Assembly: GCA_028875185.1 (NCBI GenBank)
Contig: JAPPFH010000131.1
Location: 1-64,000, forward strand
Direction: 5' to 3'
Source: Chloroflexota bacterium
GTDB lineage: Bacteria > Chloroflexota > Anaerolineae > Aggregatilineales > Phototrophicaceae
Length of the DNA stretch: 64,000 nucleotides
A model generated the notes under the pieces. The model searched no databases and had not been told where the DNA came from. It saw only the letters and a list, made by a program, of their open reading frames with translations. A program made the translations under genes and the position numbers. Below, piece after piece: positions 27,887-38,145 of the stretch. The first letter of the stretch is position 1; the number at the start of each line of letters is the position of its first letter.

Positions 27887-27914
27887 TTGAATACGCAAAC
27901 CACTGGTTTATACT
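27887..27914 (+). promoter_or_regulatory. Sigma70-like promoter for ruvB
   Basis: TTGAAT (27887-27892) and TATACT (27909-27914) are 16 bases apart. Transcription would start near 27921, so any ruvB start codon upstream of this point is unlikely. The message would be leaderless for ATG 27920 or have a leader of about 30 bases for ATG 27950. Confidence 0.6.
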
Positions 27915-27949
27915 GGCGCATGATCGTAGACAAAGCGGCAGCGCAAAAC

Positions 27950-28981
27950 ATGTCCGATGACGGGCGTTTCGTCAGCGGCCGGCCAAAACAGAGCGACCGC
28001 GAGAATATCGCGTTGCGACCACAGCGCCTGGCTGACATGGTTGGTCAAGATCGCGTGCGCGAGAACTTGAGCATCATCATCGACGCGGCCGCCGCCCGCG
28101 GCGAATCAATCGATCATGTTCTCTTTTATGGTCCACCCGGTTTGGGCAAGACCTCACTCGCCTACGTAATCGCTAACGAAGTCAATGCCAATATTCGCGT
28201 CACGGCCGGACCGGCGATTGAACGCGCGGGCGACCTCGCGGCGATCCTCACGCATCTCAAGCGGGGCGACATTCTCTTCATTGATGAGGTGCATCGCTTG
28301 GGCAAAGCGGTCGAAGAGATCCTTTATCCGGCGATGGAAGATTTTGTCCTTGACATCGTCATTGGCAAGGGACCAGCGGCGAAGACCCTGCGCTTGAACC
28401 TGCCGCGCTTCACCGTGATTGGCGCGACCACGCGCCTGGCATTGCTGGCGTCGCCCTTGCGTGACCGTTTCGGCGCCCGCTTCCGTCTTGACTTTTATGA
28501 TGCGGAGGCGATTGAGCAAGTAGTCGCGCGCGCGGCGAAACTGCTTGATGTCAAGATCGTAAGCGACGCGGCAGTGGAAATAGCGCGGCGCGCCCGCGGA
28601 ACACCCCGCGTGGGTTTGCGACTCTTGCGCCGTGTGCGCGATTATGCCGATGCGCGGGCGGACGGCGTGATTACGCTGCAAGTCACGCAAAAGGCGCTCG
28701 CGCTTATGGAGATTGACCAGCTCGGTCTTGACGAAATCGACCGGCGCATACTGTCGACGATTATTGAGAAGTACGGTGGCGGTCCCGTCGGGCTTGATAC
28801 CATAGGCGCCGCCATCAGCGAAGAAAGCGCCACGATCATGGATGTCTACGAGCCCTACTTGATTCAATTGGGTTTCATTGATCGCACGCCGCGCGGACGC
28901 ACCTGCACGGAACACGCATACAAACACCTGGGCATCGTCTTCCCAGAAGATCCGTCAGCCGGTCAGCAGCGTCTGATATGA
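27950..28981 (+). CDS. ruvB: Holliday junction branch-migration helicase RuvB
   Basis: The AAA+ motor that, with RuvA, moves Holliday junctions for RuvC. Motifs are [11 protein letters not shown], Walker A GPPGLGKT, Walker [10 protein letters not shown], sensor GATTRLALL and the C-terminal winged helix with [19 protein letters not shown] 27950 (343 residues) is chosen because the promoter lies just upstream; ATG 27920 is possible. The gene is remote from ruvC-ruvA at 52.4 kb and overlaps queA by four bases (ATGA). Confidence 0.95.
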   Translation: MSDDGRFVSGRPKQSDRENIALRPQRLADMVGQDRVRENLSIIIDAAAARGESIDHVLFYGPPGLGKTSLAYVIANEVNANIRVTAGPAIERAGDLAAILTHLKRGDILFIDEVHRLGKAVEEILYPAMEDFVLDIVIGKGPAAKTLRLNLPRFTVIGATTRLALLASPLRDRFGARFRLDFYDAEAIEQVVARAAKLLDVKIVSDAAVEIARRARGTPRVGLRLLRRVRDYADARADGVITLQVTQKALALMEIDQLGLDEIDRRILSTIIEKYGGGPVGLDTIGAAISEESATIMDVYEPYLIQLGFIDRTPRGRTCTEHAYKHLGIVFPEDPSAGQQRLI

Positions 28982-30045
28982 ATGTTGCCGATTTTGACTA
29001 CGACTTGCCAATCGAATACATCGCGCAGACGCCGGCCGAGCCGCGAGATTCGGCGAAACTCCTGCGCCTCGATCGCCAGTCCGGCGCGCTGTCGCATCAC
29101 GGATTCCGCAAAATCGGCGAGATGCTGGCGGCCGGCGACGCGCTCGTACTCAACAACACACGTGTAATGCCGGCGCGCTTGCCCGCCGTTAAAGCCAAGA
29201 CGGGAGGCAGGGTAGAGATCCTGCTATTGAAGCAGCTGACCGATCGTCGCTGGCAGGCGCTGGTCGGCGGAAGAAACGTAAACGCCGGCATGCGGCTGGC
29301 CATCGCCGGCGGCAAGGTCTCCGCTGTGGTCCTGTCTCAACAGGAGAAATCCCAGCGCGTCATAGAGTTCAGCCAACCCGTCAATGAATTCCTGACCGAA
29401 CTTGGTGAAGTGCCGCTGCCTCCATACATTCGCTCGGGGCTGACGGATGGCGAGCGATATCAGACGGTTTACAGCGAGATTGACGGCTCGGCGGCGGCGC
29501 CGGCCGCAGGGCTGCACTTTACGTCTGCGCTGCTCGACAGACTGCGGCGCAAAGGCTTGCTTCTGGTCACCTGCACCCTGCATATCGGCCTCGATACATT
29601 CCAGCCAGTTACGGTCGAGCGCGCGCGCGATCACAAGATTCACAGCGAGTACGCGGCGCTCGACCAGCATAATGCTGATTTGATAAACCAGGTAAAGTTG
29701 GCGGGCGGGCGAGTCATCGCCGTTGGCACGACTGCAGCGCGCGCGCTTGAGACGGCGGCGATTCTGGCTGAAGGCGGCGACCCGTCGCGCCCGAGCCCGG
29801 GCGACCAGGCTGATGGCGCGCCGCTGCTCAAAGCCTTCGAGGCTGAAACGAATCTATTCATTTATCCGGGTTACCGCTGGCGCACGGTTGATGCGATGAT
29901 AACCAACTTTCATCTGCCGCGGTCGACGCTGCTGATGATGATCAGCGCCTTCGTCGGCCGCGAGACCCTTTTCCACGCTTATGAAACCGCCAAGCAAATG
30001 AACTACCGCTTTTATTCTTTCGGCGATGCAATGTTCATAACGTGA
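28978..30045 (+). CDS. queA: S-adenosylmethionine:tRNA ribosyltransferase-isomerase
   Basis: Adds the cyclopentene-diol precursor from SAM to preQ1 at tRNA position 34 in queuosine synthesis. The 355-residue protein begins [20 protein letters not shown] and contains [24 protein letters not shown] and [13 protein letters not shown]. The ATGA overlap with ruvB shows coupling. Other queuosine genes are not in the window. Confidence 0.96.
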   Translation: MNVADFDYDLPIEYIAQTPAEPRDSAKLLRLDRQSGALSHHGFRKIGEMLAAGDALVLNNTRVMPARLPAVKAKTGGRVEILLLKQLTDRRWQALVGGRNVNAGMRLAIAGGKVSAVVLSQQEKSQRVIEFSQPVNEFLTELGEVPLPPYIRSGLTDGERYQTVYSEIDGSAAAPAAGLHFTSALLDRLRRKGLLLVTCTLHIGLDTFQPVTVERARDHKIHSEYAALDQHNADLINQVKLAGGRVIAVGTTAARALETAAILAEGGDPSRPSPGDQADGAPLLKAFEAETNLFIYPGYRWRTVDAMITNFHLPRSTLLMMISAFVGRETLFHAYETAKQMNYRFYSFGDAMFIT

Positions 30046-30086
30046 AGGGCGCGCCCCTGAATTCGACCTTGACTGAAAGCGGCACT

Positions 30087-30102
30087 GAGGATTACAATCC
30101 TC
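30087..30102. repeat. Inverted repeat upstream of the L21 gene
   Basis: GAGGATT and AATCCTC form perfect seven-base arms around the two-base centre AC. It lies between the queA stop and rplU. It could be an operator, or a short hairpin ending the upstream message. A TATGAT element follows at 30137-30142 without a good -35. Confidence 0.4.
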
Positions 30103-30218
30103 CCCGCCCTACCGGTAACAGTGGGGCATTTTAGTGTATGATCAATTTTCCCCGTGAACAGAGCCGCTGATGGGCCTCGGTTGCGGGGAATCAACGTCGG
30201 AGGTTGGAGTGAGACCGC

Positions 30219-30530
30219 ATGTACGCAATTATTCGTAGTGGCGGCAAGCAATATCGAGCGGAGGTCGGCGCGACCATTGATGTTGATCGATTGCCGCATG
30301 ATGTGGGCGAGTCCCTAGAAATCTCTGATGTACTGCTGGTTGCCGATGGCGACGAAACCCGAATTGGGCAGCCGCAGGTCGATGGCGCTACAGTCAGCGC
30401 GACTGTGGTTGAGCAATTCCGCGGGAAGAAGATCATCGTTTACAAATACCGGCAGCGCACCAATTACCGCCGCAAGCAGGGCCACCGGCAATATTATACG
30501 CGGCTGCGCATCGAAGACATCAAGGGCTAG
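30219..30530 (+). CDS. rplU: 50S ribosomal protein L21
   Basis: The 103-residue bL21: [17 protein letters not shown] at the N-terminus and [17 protein letters not shown] near the C-terminus match the 23S rRNA-binding family. It precedes rpmA (L27) by 25 bases, the usual order. The leader between the promoter-like element and ATG 30219 is about 70 bases, room for autoregulation. Confidence 0.97.
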   Translation: MYAIIRSGGKQYRAEVGATIDVDRLPHDVGESLEISDVLLVADGDETRIGQPQVDGATVSATVVEQFRGKKIIVYKYRQRTNYRRKQGHRQYYTRLRIEDIKG

Positions 30531-30555
30531 CGCCGGCAAGAGGAGGCAAATCGAA

Positions 30556-30843
30556 ATGGCACACAAAAAAGGCGGCGGCTCGTCAAGCAATGGTCGCGAC
30601 AGCAACTCCAAACGTCTCGGCGTCAAGAATTACGGGGGCGCGTATGTCATCCCGGGCAACATCATCGTGCGGCAGCGCGGCAGCCGGTTTCACCCGGGCG
30701 AGGGTGTCGGTATGGGCAAGGATTATACGATCTTCGCCACGCGAGCCGGCTTCGTAACCTTCGAAAAGATTCGCGGACGCAATGGGCAGAAGCGGATTTC
30801 CGTATATGACTCGCATGTAAAGACTGGTCAGACCCTGGGCTGA
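30556..30843 (+). CDS. rpmA: 50S ribosomal protein L27
   Basis: bL27, 95 residues, starting [20 protein letters not shown] with no N-terminal Prp-cleaved extension. The ATG at 30556 has AAGAGGAGG about nine bases upstream. The open frame runs farther upstream inside rplU but is not coding there. Other matches: [19 protein letters not shown]. Confidence 0.97.
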   Translation: MAHKKGGGSSSNGRDSNSKRLGVKNYGGAYVIPGNIIVRQRGSRFHPGEGVGMGKDYTIFATRAGFVTFEKIRGRNGQKRISVYDSHVKTGQTLG

Positions 30844-30901
30844 TGCAGCGGTATAAGTCATTTGCGCTACTCGCGAGAGCCGCAAATGCGCGGAGGAACC
30901 C

Positions 30902-31360
30902 ATGAGACAAGGCATCCATCCTGTATGGCATGAGACCCCGGTGCGCTGCATGACCTGTGGCACCACCTGGACGACCGGATCGACTGTCGACTCGCTGACG
31001 GTCGAAATCTGTTCGAACTGCCATCCTTTCTACACCGGCGAGCAACGCATCGTCGATACCGAAGGGCGTGTCGACAAGTTCATGAAACGCTTGCAGCAGC
31101 GCGACCAGATCCGCAGCGCGCTAGACGATGCCGCGGCCGAGCGCACGCCACTCGATCTGCCGATCGGTGACCTGGAAATTGGCACACGCTACAGCAATAT
31201 ACTGGAAGAAAACGGCATCACGGTTGTGGCTGATGTACTTGATCGCTTGGGCGACGAGGACGACGCAAACAGTATATTGGCAATTCAAGGCATCGGGCGC
31301 AAAGTCGTAAGCGATATGAAGAAGAATCTGCGCGCGCGCGGCTATCAACTCAGCAACTGA
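30902..31360 (+). CDS. rpmE: Ribosomal protein L31 fused to an RNA-polymerase alpha-CTD-like domain
   Basis: Residues 1-66 are a zinc-type (C+) bL31: IHPVWHET, C16 and C19, then C37 and C40 in [12 protein letters not shown], and [10 protein letters not shown]. Normal L31 ends here. This protein goes on for 86 residues. After a short helix-like linker, residues 84-152 follow the two helix-hairpin-helix layout of the RNA polymerase alpha-subunit C-terminal domain ([19 protein letters not shown], then [16 protein letters not shown]). R96, N99, G132 and K134 align with DNA-contact positions R265, N268, G296 and K298 of E. coli alpha. The gene has GGAGG before ATG 30902 and follows rpmA by 58 bases. 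The L31 part is certain; the alphaCTD match is by eye. Confidence 0.85.
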   Translation: MRQGIHPVWHETPVRCMTCGTTWTTGSTVDSLTVEICSNCHPFYTGEQRIVDTEGRVDKFMKRLQQRDQIRSALDDAAAERTPLDLPIGDLEIGTRYSNILEENGITVVADVLDRLGDEDDANSILAIQGIGRKVVSDMKKNLRARGYQLSN

Positions 31361-31485
31361 CTGCAACGACCATCATAGCGCCAGCAGTCAAGCTGTCACT
31401 TGGCTGCTTTGATTTGCGTTTTCGGCGAGCGAGCTCAGATATCAGCCGCGCGGCGATACCAGAGACCAACCGAGACTATGAAGCA

Positions 31486-32067
31486 ATGAAACATCACTCG
31501 GGTCGGATAGAAGTCATTTGCGGCAGCATGTTCTGCGGCAAGACGGAAGAATTGATCCGCCGGTTGCGCCGCGCGATCATCGCCCGACAGAAGGTCAAGG
31601 TCTTCAAGCCGGCGATCGATGACCGCTACGGCATTCAACGGATTACCAGCCACACCGGCCAGTCGGTCGACGCGATTCCGGTCTCCGCGTCTGGCGAAAT
31701 CCTCGAGCTGGCAAATGGCGAGAGTACGGTGGTCGCCATAGATGAAGCGCAGTTTTTCGATGCCGGCATTGTTGATGTAGCTCAGCAGCTGGCGGACGAT
31801 TTCGATATCCGGGTTATTGTCGCCGGGCTAGACACCGATTTCCGCGGCGAGCCCTTTGGCGCCATACCGCAGCTGTTGAGCATCGCCGAGTCGGTAACAA
31901 AGCTACAGGCGATATGCGTGGTTTGTGGCGGCGCCGCCAGCCGAACGCAGCGTCTTGTGAACGGGCGTCCGGCCGCGCTGGACGACCCGATCATCATGGT
32001 CGGCGCACAAGAATCTTACGAGGCGCGCTGTCGTCAGCATCACGAAGTACTGCCCGCGAATTCCTGA
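31486..32067 (+). CDS. tdk: Thymidine kinase (type II)
   Basis: Salvage kinase for thymidine, 193 residues. Walker A is [15 protein letters not shown], Walker B/DEAQ is VAIDEAQFF, and the lasso region has a structural zinc site (CVVCGG, then ARCRQHH). The ATG at 31486 gives the normal N-terminus; a longer frame upstream to 31414 is unlike the family. It complements thyX, also in this window, for dTMP supply. Confidence 0.93.
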   Translation: MKHHSGRIEVICGSMFCGKTEELIRRLRRAIIARQKVKVFKPAIDDRYGIQRITSHTGQSVDAIPVSASGEILELANGESTVVAIDEAQFFDAGIVDVAQQLADDFDIRVIVAGLDTDFRGEPFGAIPQLLSIAESVTKLQAICVVCGGAASRTQRLVNGRPAALDDPIIMVGAQESYEARCRQHHEVLPANS

Positions 32068-32136
32068 GCGTCCGCCGACGGCGCGATCTGGCGATGCTTA
32101 GCGCGGGCGAATCAGCGCCACGTCAAACGCCCTTCG

Positions 32137-32994
32137 TTAGGCGAGCAGAGCGGGGATCTCGTCCGGATTGGCGGCGACGCGCGCTCCAGCCGCTTCCAGC
32201 GCCAGGATTTTTTCTTCGGCAGAACCCTCGCCACCGTCGACGATGGCGCCGGCGTGCCCCATGCGCTTGCCCGGCGGCGCGCTGCGACCGGCGACAAATG
32301 CGGCGACCGGTTTGGTCATCGCGTTCTTGATGTAATCAGCGGCGACGATTTCCGCGCTCCCGCCAATTTCGCCAAGCAGCGCGACCTTTTCGGTTTCAGG
32401 ATCATTCTCAAACATCTCCAGCACATCGACAAATGTTGTGCCGATAACCGGATCGCCGCCGATGCCGACGATCGTTGATATGCCAATGCCATGATTCTTC
32501 ATAGCAAAGCCGACCTCATAGGTTAAGGTGCCGCTTTTAGATACGACCCCGACCTTGCCCGGCATGGCGACCATAGCCGGGATAATGCCGACCTTGGCTT
32601 GCCCCGGCGTCATCACGCCTGGGCAGTTGGGCCCAATGAGACGGGCGCCTTGACGGCGGCAAAAGGCGACCACCTTCATCATATCCGAGACGGGAATGTG
32701 CTCGGTCAAGCAAATCACCAATTCAACGCCAGCGTCGGCCGCTTCCATAATGGCGTCAGCGGCGAAGGGCGCCGGCACCGTTACCAGGCTTACGTTGGCG
32801 TTCGTGGTCTCCACCGCGATGCGCATGGTATCGAAGACGGGCGCGCCTTCGAACCATTCACCGCCTTTGCCAGGCGTAACACCGCCGACGACATCCGTAC
32901 CGTAATCCATCATCAGCTTGGCGTGAAACCCGCCTTGTCGGCCGGTAATCCCCTGGACCAAGACGCGCGATGTCTTGTCGATGAGAATTGACAT
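32137..32994 (-). CDS. sucD: Succinyl-CoA ligase, alpha subunit
   Basis: Alpha subunit of the TCA-cycle enzyme that makes ATP or GTP from succinyl-CoA. The 285-residue protein has the CoA-binding [14 protein letters not shown] near the start, the second domain [11 protein letters not shown], and the phospho-histidine loop [17 protein letters not shown]. It starts one base after the sucC stop, so the subunits are coupled. Confidence 0.96.
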   Translation of the reverse strand: MSILIDKTSRVLVQGITGRQGGFHAKLMMDYGTDVVGGVTPGKGGEWFEGAPVFDTMRIAVETTNANVSLVTVPAPFAADAIMEAADAGVELVICLTEHIPVSDMMKVVAFCRRQGARLIGPNCPGVMTPGQAKVGIIPAMVAMPGKVGVVSKSGTLTYEVGFAMKNHGIGISTIVGIGGDPVIGTTFVDVLEMFENDPETEKVALLGEIGGSAEIVAADYIKNAMTKPVAAFVAGRSAPPGKRMGHAGAIVDGGEGSAEEKILALEAAGARVAANPDEIPALLA

Positions 32995-32995
32995 A

Positions 32996-34156
32996 TCAGC
33001 CCTGCTCCTTCACCGCAGCCACCGCTCGCTGCGCCGCTTCGGTAAGTGTGTCCGCGCTAGTGATGTTAGGGATGCGCGCGTCATCGATGATCTTGCTGCC
33101 TTCAGCGGCGTTGGTGCCTTGAAGCCGTATGACCATCGGCACATCGGGATTCACTTCGTTGTAGGCGGTCAGAATGCCGTGCGCTACCTCGTCACAGCGG
33201 GTGATCCCGCCAAAGATATTGAATAAGACACATTTAACATTGCGGTCTGAAAGGATGATGCGCAGAGCGGCCGCCACCTGTTCTGGCGATGCGCCGCCGC
33301 CTATATCCAGGAAGTTCGCTGGTCCGATGCCATCCGCGTCCCCATACAGCTTGGTCATATCCATTGTGGTCATCGCTAAGCCCGCGCCATTGACCATACA
33401 TCCAATCTGGCCATCAAGCTTGATATAGGTGATGCCGGCATCGCGCGCTTGCCGTTCGGATTCCGGCTCGCCGCCGGTATCGCGCTGCGCGGTCAAAGCC
33501 GGCTGCCGAAACAGCGCGTTGTCATCGATGATCACCTTGCCGTCCACCGCCAGCAAATCGCCCGCGCCGGTAATGACCAGAGGGTTGATCTCTGCCAGTT
33601 CGGCATCGCTGGCGCTGTAACAATCATAGAGACCACGCAAGATTCTGCCGAAGCTGCGCCACAGGTTGCGCGGCAAACCCATTGCGCTAGCGATGTGAGT
33701 CATCTGAAAATCGCGCAATCCCATAATTGGATCGACGTGCTCGCGAATGATAGCGTCTGGACGTTCGCGATTCAGCTCTTCAATATCCATGCCGCCGTCC
33801 ATGGATGTCATAATAAGCGGCTTGCCCGCGCCTCGATCATTGGTGATCGCCAAATAAATCTCTTGCTGAATATCGGCGCCCGGGTCGACGAGCACACGCT
33901 CGACAGTGAGTCCCTTAATGTCCATCCCCAGAATGCGCTCGGCATGTCGGCGCGCCTCAGCGGCATCGCGCGCCACTTTTACGCCGCCCGCTTTACCGCG
34001 CCCGCCAACGTGTACTTGCGCCTTTACCACGACGATACCGCCCAACCGCTTAGCGATGGCGTAGACCTCATCCACGCTGGACGCCACCTTGCCTTGCGGT
34101 ATGGGAATGCCATATTCAGCGAAGAGAAACTTTGACTGATACTCATGCAACTTCAA
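32996..34156 (-). CDS. sucC: Succinyl-CoA ligase, beta subunit
   Basis: ATP-grasp beta subunit, 386 residues: [46 protein letters not shown] and [15 protein letters not shown]. The start is TTG 34156, strongly supported by GGAGGG eight bases upstream. It is the first gene of the sucCD transcript. The promoter must lie in the GC-rich gap to its right. Confidence 0.96.
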   Translation of the reverse strand: MKLHEYQSKFLFAEYGIPIPQGKVASSVDEVYAIAKRLGGIVVVKAQVHVGGRGKAGGVKVARDAAEARRHAERILGMDIKGLTVERVLVDPGADIQQEIYLAITNDRGAGKPLIMTSMDGGMDIEELNRERPDAIIREHVDPIMGLRDFQMTHIASAMGLPRNLWRSFGRILRGLYDCYSASDAELAEINPLVITGAGDLLAVDGKVIIDDNALFRQPALTAQRDTGGEPESERQARDAGITYIKLDGQIGCMVNGAGLAMTTMDMTKLYGDADGIGPANFLDIGGGASPEQVAAALRIILSDRNVKCVLFNIFGGITRCDEVAHGILTAYNEVNPDVPMVIRLQGTNAAEGSKIIDDARIPNITSADTLTEAAQRAVAAVKEQG

Positions 34157-34566
34157 GAGTGTTGCCCTCCGTGTCCAAGCATGTTGGCGTTCAAGTAGAA
34201 TTCACCACGCCGTCAACTACCGCCGTTCGGGCGCCGCGCTGCGGAAATTGCCCAACTTCAATTGGGCGGAGACAGGCATAGCCGCGCAAGCTCCGAGTCT
34301 TGGGTTGGCTATGGCGCCCTTCGGAAACAGGCGGCATTCGGCTGCGCCTCAAGGCAGACGATTGGCCTGTCCCGGGCGCCTTGCGCAAGCTATGTTTAAT
34401 GCCAGCGCAAGCGAAGCAAGGTTACGCTATGCTTTCGGTATTCTCAAGTGAGAATCCTCGCCGAGGGAATGCCGTCATTTTGCTTTGTGCGCTATAGCAA
34501 AACTGAGTAGACTATACGAATGTGAATACGCTTTTGCGCAGCGCCTCAAAAAAATGGGAGAAGACG
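34157..34566. other. Intergenic region between divergent sucC and LysM genes
   Basis: About 410 bases with no convincing gene. It carries the sucC ribosome site (GGAGGG near 34165-34170, minus strand) and, toward the LysM gene, a TATACG-type -10 (34513-34518) without a clear -35, plus the ribosome site GGGAG before ATG 34567. Nothing else was recognised. Confidence 0.4.
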
Positions 34567-36387
34567 ATGAGAATACGATTGGCGATCATTTTCATCACGT
34601 CACTTTTGCTTTGCGTGTCTTGGTCGCTCGGGCAGGACGATACTGTCGCCAATCTGCTGCAAAATGGCGACTTTGAAGGCAATTTCGTCGCTTTAGACGG
34701 CGCCGACCCGCGCAGTGTCGCCGAGTCCTGGACGCCGTGGCATGTGGCGGCAACAAGCAGCAGCCCGTCCTTCGCCAATCACGATCCAAACTACGACGAA
34801 GAAACGGATCGAATACGGCTGGATGAAGCGGGCAAAGCGCAGAAGTACTTCACACTGTTCGCCACGCATCAGGGTGGCGTCTACCAGGAAGTAGATTCCC
34901 TGACGAGCGGCGCAACTTATCGGTTCAGCATATATGCTTATGTCTGGTCGTCCAGTTTTGAAGATACAGAAGTCAGTGAAGACCCGGGCGATGTTGTGCT
35001 CCGCGTTGGTATTGATCCAACTGGCGGCACGGATGGCGCCAGCGCTGACATCGTTTGGTCGACCGCCGCTACCTTCTTCTATGACGCCTATCGCCAATAC
35101 GCAGTGATCGCGACGGCTGAGAGTACCAGCATCACCGTCTTTGTCGAGTCGACCGTCGGCGAGCCGCGCGCCAACAATTACATCTATTTGGACGATGCCG
35201 TGCTCGAGATCGCGAGCGATTCGATCGTGGTTGTCGAACACACGCCGACATCGGAAACCAACAGCGGGCTGGCTAATGATACGGCGACGCCACCCCCAAC
35301 CGATGCGGCGGGGGCGGATGACAACGCCGAACGGTCGGAGAGCAACGTACAGGAAGAGCCAACTGATACGCCAAACCCGACCGCGCCGCCCGCGGCAACT
35401 GATACGCCTATTCCCACAGCAACTGAAACGCCTATTCCCACAGCAACTGAAACGCCTATTCCCACAGCAACTGAGACGCCTATTCCCACGGCAACTTGGA
35501 CCGCGACCGCAGATATCACAAGCGATGAATTCCCAGAGACTGTTGCGCACATCGTGGTCGAAGACGATACCGTCAGCGCTTTGGCCTTCCAATATGGCAG
35601 TACCGTGCAAGCCATTCGGCAGGCGAACAGTCTCGACGCTTCCAGCTTGATAGTCGTTGGTCAGCAGCTCATTATTCCCGTCAATGTTCCGCCGTCCGCA
35701 AGTGTGGTGGAGACAGACACGCCGATACCAACCAATACGCCGACGCCCACCGCTACACCATCGCCGACGGCGACGCCCATTACTCACCAAGTCCAGCCCG
35801 GTGATGTTTTGGTGAACATCGCGGCGCAATACGGGACGACTGTTGAACTTCTCGTGCAGGTGAATAACATACCGAACCAGCATCAGATTGATGTGGGTCA
35901 GATTCTCTTGATTCCCACAGCGATCCCGCCGACGCTTGACGCTACCGTCCGGCCAACGGTAACCTTGTACCCGACGGAAGAACCCACGCTGGATCCGACC
36001 GCAGGGACGCCCGCGCCGCCCTGGTACACGGTTTACGTCGTTCAGATCGGCGATACACTTGATGAGATCGCGCGGGAAAATGGCACGACGGTTCAGGCGT
36101 TAGTTGAATTAAACGGGATAATTGATCCTGGCAGAATTAGTCTGGGGCAGGAAATCAAGATACCATCGCCCTACCCAACGCCTACGCCAACGGCGACGCC
36201 AACGCCACAGCCAACGTTTACGCCGTTAGCAACGACTATTCCGGTTACGTACACCGTTCAAGCGGGTGACACGCTCGCCAACATTGCCGCGCGCTACGGC
36301 ATCAGCGCCTTTGAATTGGCTCAGGTCAATGGCATCGGCGGTAACCAGCAGTTGACAATTGGGCAGGTATTGGTCATTCCCGGCTGA
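34567..36387 (+). CDS. Secreted protein with four LysM domains and Pro/Thr-rich linkers
   Basis: A 606-residue exported protein. ATG 34567 has GGGAG at normal spacing and gives a signal peptide (RIRLAIIFITSLLLC...SLGQ). Residues about 27-220 form a beta-rich domain resembling carbohydrate-binding jelly-rolls (LLQNGDFEGNF, YIYLDDAVLEI). Then come acidic and Pro/Thr-rich linkers and four LysM modules, each with a GDT-like turn and closing VGQ/IGQ...IP. The linkers include a 24-base tandem repeat coding TETPIPTA. LysM binds GlcNAc-containing glycans, so the protein probably sits on peptidoglycan. No catalytic domain is seen. The next gene is another LysM protein with a peptidase. Confidence 0.88.
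   Translation: MRIRLAIIFITSLLLCVSWSLGQDDTVANLLQNGDFEGNFVALDGADPRSVAESWTPWHVAATSSSPSFANHDPNYDEETDRIRLDEAGKAQKYFTLFATHQGGVYQEVDSLTSGATYRFSIYAYVWSSSFEDTEVSEDPGDVVLRVGIDPTGGTDGASADIVWSTAATFFYDAYRQYAVIATAESTSITVFVESTVGEPRANNYIYLDDAVLEIASDSIVVVEHTPTSETNSGLANDTATPPPTDAAGADDNAERSESNVQEEPTDTPNPTAPPAATDTPIPTATETPIPTATETPIPTATETPIPTATWTATADITSDEFPETVAHIVVEDDTVSALAFQYGSTVQAIRQANSLDASSLIVVGQQLIIPVNVPPSASVVETDTPIPTNTPTPTATPSPTATPITHQVQPGDVLVNIAAQYGTTVELLVQVNNIPNQHQIDVGQILLIPTAIPPTLDATVRPTVTLYPTEEPTLDPTAGTPAPPWYTVYVVQIGDTLDEIARENGTTVQALVELNGIIDPGRISLGQEIKIPSPYPTPTPTATPTPQPTFTPLATTIPVTYTVQAGDTLANIAARYGISAFELAQVNGIGGNQQLTIGQVLVIPG
35398..35493 (+). repeat. Four tandem copies of a 24-base coding repeat
   Basis: Units at 35398, 35422, 35446 and 35470 follow ACTGAAACGCCTATTCCCAC plus AGCA, differing at only one or two positions each. 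They code TDTPIPTA and three TETPIPTA in the LysM linker. The near identity at base level suggests recent duplication and possible length variation between strains. Confidence 0.9.
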
Positions 36388-36434
36388 GTTGTTCCGCGGC
36401 GACGTTTACATTCCGGTCGAGCCGCTTGAAGTTT

Positions 36435-36467
36435 AGCTCGCGCAGAGGCATGCGCGGGCTACATTTT
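36435..36467 (+). terminator. Likely intrinsic terminator after the first LysM gene
   Basis: AGCTCGCGCA (36435-36444) pairs with TGCGCGGGCT (36451-36460) over ten positions with one G-T wobble, around the six-base loop GAGGCA. ACATTTT follows. The stem is strong and the T-run short. Confidence 0.6.
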
Positions 36468-36596
36468 GACGCCAGCAGCTTTACAATACAGCAGTCTTAA
36501 GGCGGCGCCAGGGGCGTGGCTTCGGCATCGCGCCGACTACACCCTGGAATCGACAAACGCGCTTCTACGCAAGCATGGCCGGGATACGGAATTCAC

Positions 36597-38120
36597 TTGA
36601 ACACGCACCTTAGAATCTGGCTGATTCCGCTAGCGGCATGCCTTCTTTTGTCTAGCGCTTCGCTTTCCGCTCAAGACACTGGAGACGCCGCCTTCACCGT
36701 GCACGTTGTCCAGCGCGGCGAAAACCTGTTTCGAATCGCCCTCGCTTATGACCTTTTCGCGGAAGACATCGCCGAAGCCAATGGCATTACTGATAGCGAT
36801 TCGATAGCCGTCGGCCAGCGCCTGATCATCCCACTGGCGATAAAGCCTCAGCCACGCGTTGTTCATTTCGTATCGTCGGGCGAGTCGCTTGCGAGCATCG
36901 CCTCGGCTTATGACATGTCTGTCGCAGCGCTCATGTCGCTGAACAGTTTGACGGCCGCCAATCACATTTATGTGGGGCAAGAATTGACAATTGTCGCCGG
37001 GCAAGAGGCGGCGTCCGCAGCGGCGCCGGCGGCGTCAGAAAGCGGCGAGCCAATTGGTCAAAATCCTAGACCACCTGCGACGGCTGCGCCGAGCCTAGGC
37101 ATTAGCCATACTTTTTCCCGTCATGGCCAGCCCGCCCGCGCCTTTGTGCATACGGTCAAATCCGGAGAAACGCTTTCCGAAATTGGACTGCGCTATAACC
37201 AAACGATTGACGCTCTCGCGCGGGTCAACAATATGGCGGATCCGGGTTTACTCAGCGTGGGCCAACGCTTGACCGTGCCGGGCATTCTGCTGCCTCAGTT
37301 GACGACGGCTTTGCCGGATAGCGTCGTCGCGTTCACGATTGACCCGCTCGTCTTCGAAGCCGGACGAAGCGGTCGCGTTGAATTGCTGACCAATAGAGCC
37401 GTTGCCATAACCGGTCATTTTCTCGGGCGAGAATTGCGGGTGATCCAGCGCGAGGACGGAAAGCGGCACAATATTCTCATGGGCGTCCCAATGTTTACGA
37501 AAAGGAACGTTTACCCGTTAACGCTCGAACTGCGCGAATACGCGAGCGAATCCACTGCGGCAGTGACTATCATTGCCAATGTGCAGGTCATCAGCGGCGG
37601 TTACGGGCGCCAGACGATCAAGATAGCGGACAGCGAGCTCTTGGCGCCGGCGACGGAAGAGGAAGAGATTTCGCTGCTGGCGCGCCTGACCAGCGGCTTT
37701 GGACCAGAGCGACTCTGGATCGACTCGCTCAGCCTGCCGGCCGCCGCGCCTATCAATGCGGTATTTGGCACGCTGCGATCTTACAATGGCAGCCCCTTCA
37801 ATCGCTATCATGGCGGCGTAGATTTTGCCGGCGCGCCCGGCACATCGATTCTTGCGGCAGCCGATGGCAGGGTCGTGATGGTTGATCGCCTGCGCATCCG
37901 CGGCAACACAACCTTGATTGACCACGGTTGGGGCTTGTTTACGCTATACGCGCATCAAGACGACACGCTGGTGGACTTGGGCGCCGATGTAGCCTTGGGG
38001 CAGGTAATCGGAACAATCGGTTCAACCGGGCGGAGTACGGGACCGCATTTGCATTGGGAACTGTGGCTGAACGGCGTTAACGTTGACCCCATGCAATGGG
38101 TGCGGGAGACATTCCCCTAG
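36597..38120 (+). CDS. Secreted LysM and M23 peptidase (LytM) protein
   Basis: A peptidoglycan endopeptidase candidate or an EnvC/NlpD-like activator. A signal peptide (LRIWLIPLAACLLLSSASLSA) is followed by three LysM modules (VHVVQRGENLFRIA, VHFVSSGESLASIA, VHTVKSGETLSEIG), a beta-rich middle region, and a C-terminal M23 domain. The M23 zinc motifs are intact: HGGVDF (HxxxD) and PHLHWEL (HxH), so it should be active. TTG 36597 puts the signal peptide at the N-terminus (507 residues). GTG 36516 would add 27 residues unlike a signal peptide. The gene follows another LysM gene and a likely terminator. Confidence 0.9.
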   Translation: MNTHLRIWLIPLAACLLLSSASLSAQDTGDAAFTVHVVQRGENLFRIALAYDLFAEDIAEANGITDSDSIAVGQRLIIPLAIKPQPRVVHFVSSGESLASIASAYDMSVAALMSLNSLTAANHIYVGQELTIVAGQEAASAAAPAASESGEPIGQNPRPPATAAPSLGISHTFSRHGQPARAFVHTVKSGETLSEIGLRYNQTIDALARVNNMADPGLLSVGQRLTVPGILLPQLTTALPDSVVAFTIDPLVFEAGRSGRVELLTNRAVAITGHFLGRELRVIQREDGKRHNILMGVPMFTKRNVYPLTLELREYASESTAAVTIIANVQVISGGYGRQTIKIADSELLAPATEEEEISLLARLTSGFGPERLWIDSLSLPAAAPINAVFGTLRSYNGSPFNRYHGGVDFAGAPGTSILAAADGRVVMVDRLRIRGNTTLIDHGWGLFTLYAHQDDTLVDLGADVALGQVIGTIGSTGRSTGPHLHWELWLNGVNVDPMQWVRETFP

Positions 38121-38145
38121 CCACGACCTGCAATCATAAGCCGCT

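Noticed and set aside
28154..28927. Minus-strand open frame opposite ruvB
   Set aside because: Shadow frame with no domain; ruvB is certain.
34693..35883. Long minus-strand open frame opposite the first LysM gene
   Set aside because: Low-complexity Cys/Gly/Arg runs mirror the Pro/Thr repeats of the real gene; no start signal or domain.
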